A DNA stretch of 64,000 nucleotides, taken from NCBI GenBank assembly GCA_035527845.1, contig DATKZT010000016.1, forward strand, positions 62,001 through 126,000, in the 5' to 3' direction. Within the stretch, counting starts at the first letter, position 1; the number at the start of each line of letters is the position of its first letter. This document shows, in pieces, positions 60,027-64,000 of this stretch. A model generated the notes under the pieces. It was given only the letters and a program-made list of their open reading frames with translations. It was not told where the DNA came from and did no database searches. Both the position numbers and the translations under genes were made by a program. This stretch comes from JAUWKC01 sp035527845. GTDB lineage: Bacteria > Planctomycetota > Phycisphaerae > Sedimentisphaerales > Anaerobacaceae.

Positions 60027-61586
60027 ATGAAAAATAGATCTGTTTTTGTTTTCGTAATGATGGCGGTGCTGGGAATTATCCGGGGTCCTGAAGCAGTCTG
60101 GGGCGAGATTCATCTTTATGTGGACGCGAGACGGGGCGGCGACGAGGGCGTGGGCAGTCCCGCGTCGCCCCTGAAGAGCCTTTATGCTGCGACCAGGCAA
60201 CTGCCCAAGCAGATTAACGAGGACGTAACGATACATATTGGCCCGGGAAACTATGAAACAACGGGCGGAAAGGGACTGGATGGTAAACGCCTGGAACTGA
60301 ACGGGCACATGGCTGAGGGGGTGAGTGTGCGAATCGTCGGAAACGACGCTGCCTTCGAGAAACCGGCTCCCATCGGAAGCGTGGTTCTGAACTGGGAGAA
60401 CCGATCCTCTCGCTTTATGATTGTCGCGGGCGAAGGACAATGGGCTCTGGAAAACATACAGCTCGGAACAAGGAAAGATGGTCAGCGTGGGGGGATAGGC
60501 GTTACGGGCCCTGCCGTGCTTGAGCTGCGTGACGTGCGTATCCATACCGTTGGGCAGAAAGGTCCCGGATTGGGAGCGCACCACGGCGGCCGGATATACC
60601 TCTACGGCGATATCGAACTCAATCAAGACTTACACAATTCCGGCGGCGACGACGGGTCTTTCTGCCGCATTGAGGCTGAATACGGCGGCGTGGTCAAGTT
60701 TATGCAGGGTAAAGGGGCGACGCTTACTCTTGGAAACGGCAACATCAGCGCCAGTTACTACGGGGTCATCGAACTTGGTTGTGAGCAGGCCTCAATTACG
60801 TCCTGGAATTATCAATCCAATCCGATCGCGGTCAACAACTCGGGTCGGGTGGATTTGCACAATACGACCACGACACTTTGTGCGCGAAATCCTCGGAACA
60901 CGCCGATCGGCCTGGAGCACGACGCGCATCTGCTCGCCGAAGGCGCCCGGATTATTATCGATGGCCAGGGGAACTCCAACGGTATAGTGCTCCAGAAAGC
61001 GAGCAGTTTTTTCTGCAACGATGTGGAAATCCGCGGGAAGGTCCGCCAACCACTGGTGGCGATGAGCGGCTCGGTGCTGCTGGCGGGCATTGACGGCGAC
61101 CTCGGCGAGACGTTTGCCACCACGTGCGCCAGCATTATCGTAGAAAAATGCACCGGCCATCTGATTGGTCCGTTTAAGCAGAGTAAATCTGGGCGCATTG
61201 TACCGCCGGAAGGCAAAACCATTGGAGCGGTGAGCGAACCCAATGACAAGACCGTTGGAGGCTTTGGCGCAGCGGTCTCCGGCGAATTGGCTGACGCGGC
61301 GTCGCTTCCTGAACTGCATCGGGCCGCCTACGGCGGTCACGCTGCCACAGTTAGGCAACTGATCACGCAAGGGGCCGACGTGCGCGCCAAAGGCCCCAAA
61401 GGCCGGACGGCACTGCACATAGCTGCAATGGCAGGTCACCGGATGGTTTGTGAGATTCTGCTGGGCGAAGGAGCCGAAATTCAGGCCTGCGACAACCAGG
61501 GGCATACACCAGCCCAACTTGCGGAAATGCAGGGCCATAACGGGCTGGCTGATTTCCTGCGCAAGTGGCAATCCGAGACAAAGTGA
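60027..61586 (+). CDS. Secreted beta-helix protein with C-terminal ankyrin repeats
   Basis: A 519-residue protein with a signal peptide (VFVFVMMAVLGIIRGPEAVWG). Residues about 25-400 resemble a right-handed parallel beta-helix of pectate-lyase type (LYVDARRGGDEGVGSPASP opening; repeated L-x-L-x-N-x-x-I turns). Residues about 430-515 are two to three ankyrin repeats: LHRAAYGGHAATVRQLITQG, GRTALHIAAMAGHRMVCEIL and GHTPAQLAEMQGHNGLADFL. The combination in one exported protein is unusual. ATG at 60027 has AAGGGC upstream. Probably binds surface polysaccharide or protein; no catalytic residues assigned. Confidence 0.75.
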   Translation: MKNRSVFVFVMMAVLGIIRGPEAVWGEIHLYVDARRGGDEGVGSPASPLKSLYAATRQLPKQINEDVTIHIGPGNYETTGGKGLDGKRLELNGHMAEGVSVRIVGNDAAFEKPAPIGSVVLNWENRSSRFMIVAGEGQWALENIQLGTRKDGQRGGIGVTGPAVLELRDVRIHTVGQKGPGLGAHHGGRIYLYGDIELNQDLHNSGGDDGSFCRIEAEYGGVVKFMQGKGATLTLGNGNISASYYGVIELGCEQASITSWNYQSNPIAVNNSGRVDLHNTTTTLCARNPRNTPIGLEHDAHLLAEGARIIIDGQGNSNGIVLQKASSFFCNDVEIRGKVRQPLVAMSGSVLLAGIDGDLGETFATTCASIIVEKCTGHLIGPFKQSKSGRIVPPEGKTIGAVSEPNDKTVGGFGAAVSGELADAASLPELHRAAYGGHAATVRQLITQGADVRAKGPKGRTALHIAAMAGHRMVCEILLGEGAEIQACDNQGHTPAQLAEMQGHNGLADFLRKWQSETK

Positions 61587-61636
61587 ACGTAGTATCTTGA
61601 TGCGAGAACGCCGAAATCTGTTAAACTATCCGGCTG

Positions 61637-62119
61637 ATGATGAGACGCAATAAGCCGAAAAAGCTGAGTCGTGATGAGCTGGCCGAGGTGGTGAAAAACG
61701 CGCCGCTGGTGTCGATTGATTTGGTGGTGAAAAACATCCGGGGCGAGATTCTGGTGGGGCTGCGGAAGAATGAGCCAGCGAAGGGCTTCTGGTTCGTGCC
61801 GGGCGGCAGAATCCTGAAGGCCGAGCGGATTGCGGAGGCCTTTGGGCGCATCACTTATGACGAGCTGGGCATAACGCCCGCTTTCGAGGACGCCCGCTTT
61901 TTGGGGGTATTCGAGCACTTATACCCGAACAATTTCACAGAATCGGAGGATTTCGGCACACACTACGTTGTATTGGCTTATGAGATCAGGACAGGTGAAG
62001 CCTCGCTCAATTTGCCGGACGACCAGCACAGTGAATACAAGTGGCTGAGCAAGGAATCTCCGGAGAACGAGCCGAACGTTCACCCATATACGAAGGCTTA
62101 TTTTGGCTGGCAAAGGTAG
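61637..62119 (+). CDS. GDP-mannose mannosyl hydrolase-type Nudix protein
   Basis: A 160-residue protein. GKGFWFVPGGRILKAERIAEA-type Nudix box near 50-72 lacks the usual REUxEE and reads GGRILKAERIAEAFGRITYDELG in overall pattern (given by elements GGRILKAE and AFGRITYDELG), as in GDP-mannose mannosyl hydrolases, which keep an incomplete Nudix motif. VLAYEIR and DDQHSEYKWLS are further family features. It would hydrolyse GDP-mannose or GDP-glucose to sugar and GDP. ATG at 61637. Confidence 0.88.
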   Translation: MMRRNKPKKLSRDELAEVVKNAPLVSIDLVVKNIRGEILVGLRKNEPAKGFWFVPGGRILKAERIAEAFGRITYDELGITPAFEDARFLGVFEHLYPNNFTESEDFGTHYVVLAYEIRTGEASLNLPDDQHSEYKWLSKESPENEPNVHPYTKAYFGWQR

Positions 62120-62163
62120 CGGTACCTTGCTAAAATATGCGGGCGATGACCCTGGAGGCGTTT

Positions 62164-62457
62164 ATGAACAAGCAAGGTGTGCTGACAAAACTTAGCGAGC
62201 ACGCGGACGAGATCCGAAAACGTTTTTCGGTCAAGGCAATCTCGATATTCGGCTCCATCGTCCGCGACGAAGCAGGCGACGACAGCGATGTCGATGTGCT
62301 GGTGACGTTTGAGCACAAGGCAACTTTTGACGGCTTTATGGATTTGAAGTTCTATCTGGAAGAGCTGTTAGGCAGACGGGTCGACCTTGTAACCGAGAAC
62401 GCGCTTCGCCCGCGGATGCGTCGGGCGATTCAAGAGGAGCTTATTCGTGTCGCGTGA
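62164..62457 (+). CDS. MntA-type minimal nucleotidyltransferase (antitoxin)
   Basis: A protein of about 97 residues with the minimal nucleotidyltransferase signature: FGSIVRDEAGDDSDVDVLV, i.e. G-S-x10-D-x-D with the metal-binding aspartates. In MntA/HepT systems this enzyme AMPylates the HepT toxin near its active site and so silences it. ATG at 62164 is chosen; in-frame ATGs at 62137 and 62146 would extend it. It overlaps the HepT-type gene by 11 bases. Confidence 0.88.
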   Translation: MNKQGVLTKLSEHADEIRKRFSVKAISIFGSIVRDEAGDDSDVDVLVTFEHKATFDGFMDLKFYLEELLGRRVDLVTENALRPRMRRAIQEELIRVA

Positions 62458-62791
62458 CGAGATAATGCACCTGCAGGACATTGCCGAAAGCTGCCGGAAG
62501 ATTCTGCGATTCACCGAAGGGCTTGCTCGAAGCGACCTGATGGGCGATGAAAAGACCTACGACGCTGTTGTTCGCAACCTGGAAATTATAGGCGAGGCAG
62601 CGAAGCACGTTTCTGAGCCTGTCAGAAAACAGTTGTCAGAGATCGACTGGCGAAAGGCTGCCGGATTGCGAGATATGTTGGCCCACGCGTATTTCGGCAT
62701 CGACGATGAGATTCTGTGGGACGTAGTTCAAGATAAAGTGCCCCAATTAGGCAAAGTTATTAATGCATTCCTGAAAGAGAACCACAGCTGA
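62447..62791 (+). CDS. HepT-type HEPN RNase toxin (DUF86)
   Basis: A 114-residue all-helical protein of the HEPN superfamily. RDMLAHAY near 78-85 fits the R-x4-H-x-Y active-site motif, including the Tyr targeted by AMPylation. AVVRNLEIIGEAAKHVS is the other DUF86 landmark. GTG or ATG start within the end of the nucleotidyltransferase gene. Together they form a HepT/MntA toxin-antitoxin pair directly before glnS, 27 bases upstream of the latter's start. Confidence 0.9.
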   Translation: MSRDEIMHLQDIAESCRKILRFTEGLARSDLMGDEKTYDAVVRNLEIIGEAAKHVSEPVRKQLSEIDWRKAAGLRDMLAHAYFGIDDEILWDVVQDKVPQLGKVINAFLKENHS

Positions 62792-62818
62792 AAGACACAG
62801 CCAACCAGGTTAACAACC

Positions 62819-64000
62819 ATGGAAAATACCTCCGATAAGAACAGGAACGACTCTAATGCCCGGCTGGATTTTGTCCGGTCGATTGTGGTGGAGGATTTGA
62901 AGACGGGCAAGTGGGACGGTCGGGTGCATACGCGGTTTCCGCCGGAGCCGAACGGCTATCTGCACATCGGGCACGCCAAAAGTATCTGTCTTAATTTCGG
63001 TATTGCGGAAGAGTTCGGCGGGCTGTGCAACCTGCGATTCGATGATACTAACCCGGTTAAGGAGGAGCAGGAATATATCGATGCAATTATGGAAGACGTC
63101 CGTTGGCTTGGGTTCGATTGGGAAGACCGACTATACTACGCCTCGGACTACTTTGAGCAAATGTACGAATACGCTGTGCAGCTCATCAAAGCAGGTAAGG
63201 CCTACGTCTGCGACCTGAACGCCGATGAAATCAGGGAGTATCGCGGCACCTTGACCGAGCCGGGAAAGAACAGCCCTTATCGAAACCGAAGCGCCAAAGA
63301 AAACCTGGAGCTGTTCGAGCGGATGCGGGCGGGGGATTTCCCGGACGGTTCTCGCACACTGCGGGCAAAAATAGATATGGCATCGCCCAACCTGAACATG
63401 CGAGACCCGGTTATGTATCGTATACTCCACGCAACACATCACCGCACGGGCGGTAAGTGGTGCATCTATCCGACATACGACTGGGCCCACGGGCTTGAAG
63501 ATTCCATCGAAAAAATTACCCACTCGATTTGCACACTCGAATTTGAAAATCACAGACCCCTGTATGACTGGTTCCTCGAGCAGTTGGGGGTGCATCATCC
63601 TCAGCAGATTGAGTTCGCCCGGGGGAATTTGACCTACACCGTGATGAGCAAGCGAAAGCTGCTGCAATTAGTGCAGCATGGCAGAGTCAGCGGCTGGGAC
63701 GACCCGCGACTACCGACTATCTGTGGCTTGCGAAGGCGTGGCTATTCGCCAGAATCTATCAGGAATTTCTGGCAGCTTATGGGCGTCAACAAATTCAACA
63801 GCACTGTCGATATTGCGCTGTTGGAACACTGCATCCGTGAAGATTTGAATAAGACCAGCCCGCGCGTGATGGCTGTGCTTCGGCCGCTTAAAGTAATCAT
63901 TGACAATTATCCGCAGGGTAAGGTCGAAGAAATGGAGGCGATTAATAATCCCGAAGACCCAGGTGCCGGCACACGCAAAGTTGCCTTCTCTCGAGAGTTG
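62819..64000 (+). CDS. glnS: Glutaminyl-tRNA synthetase (partial, runs off the window)
   Basis: The first 394 residues are present and the frame is open to the window end. PPEPNGYLHIGHAKSICLNF is the class I HIGH motif region, RFDDTNPVKEEQEY follows, CIYPTYDWAHGLEDS and VMSKRKL (KMSKS-type) come later, and NKFNSTVDIALLE is near the end of the catalytic part. It charges tRNA-Gln directly. ATG at 62819. Full-length GlnS is about 550-570 residues, so some 160-180 codons are missing. Confidence 0.97.
   Translation, partial: MENTSDKNRNDSNARLDFVRSIVVEDLKTGKWDGRVHTRFPPEPNGYLHIGHAKSICLNFGIAEEFGGLCNLRFDDTNPVKEEQEYIDAIMEDVRWLGFDWEDRLYYASDYFEQMYEYAVQLIKAGKAYVCDLNADEIREYRGTLTEPGKNSPYRNRSAKENLELFERMRAGDFPDGSRTLRAKIDMASPNLNMRDPVMYRILHATHHRTGGKWCIYPTYDWAHGLEDSIEKITHSICTLEFENHRPLYDWFLEQLGVHHPQQIEFARGNLTYTVMSKRKLLQLVQHGRVSGWDDPRLPTICGLRRRGYSPESIRNFWQLMGVNKFNSTVDIALLEHCIREDLNKTSPRVMAVLRPLKVIIDNYPQGKVEEMEAINNPEDPGAGTRKVAFSREL

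Overview
The window reads as a chromosome segment of an anaerobic planctomycete, most likely of the Phycisphaerae/Sedimentisphaerales type. This is inferred from content: three pseudopilin-type proteins with the FTLIELL signature and a C-terminal body carrying a conserved H...DG block, a secreted dockerin-like protein, a WXXGXW-repeat protein, large secreted beta-helix/fibronectin-like proteins, two ECF sigma/anti-sigma pairs, a formate dehydrogenase with NAD-linked partner subunits, a CooC-type ATPase and a DUF3786 protein. GC content is moderate. No tRNA, rRNA or CRISPR array was seen.

Layout. 1-3420 (minus strand) is a decayed defence-like cluster: an N-terminal GHKL ATPase fragment, a one-HKD phospholipase-D-type nuclease, a winged-helix-like protein and a DNA methyltransferase split by an in-frame TGA. 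3421-4359 is repeat-rich. 4360-15230 (minus) is a molybdenum/formate block: CooC-like ATPase, FDH alpha, FeS beta, flavoprotein gamma, a small HTH protein, ModE-like regulator, a pseudopilin, a dockerin protein, a membrane protein, a THEP1-like NTPase, a P-loop/MobA fusion and MoeA. 15559-24612 holds envelope genes (WXXGXW, sigma/anti-sigma/coiled-coil trio, a beta-helix/FnIII protein, an SGNH lipoprotein, DUF3786, OmpA) and a frameshifted ndk remnant.

25646-29328 is a compact two-gene module (TM plus DUF4062-like domain, then a 957-residue helical solenoid) with purine-rich coding strand, set between two repeat deserts; it looks imported and may be a defence or sensing system. 30039-34847 is the most unusual locus: three paralogous small secreted beta-rich proteins, an Ig-like periplasmic chaperone-type protein and a secretin, partly translationally coupled; I read it as a possible chaperone-secretin surface-fibre or secretion system. 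35193-36087 holds a pruA fragment, a strong promoter with a structured putative sRNA and terminator, and a 65-residue protein.

36266-47687 is mostly housekeeping (queA, UDPGP-family uridylyltransferase, aconitase, LOG-family protein, hisD) around a pseudopilin / ECF sigma / anti-sigma / pseudopilin group and two copies of a MITE-like element. 48099-52613 has secreted and membrane proteins of unknown function. 52807-59770 (minus) is a tight gltX-pfkB-thpR-recA-alaS run. 60027-64000 holds a beta-helix/ankyrin secreted protein, a Nudix mannosyl hydrolase, a MntA/HepT-type pair and the start of glnS, cut by the window end.

All assignments rest on reading translated sequence by eye; no database search was run.
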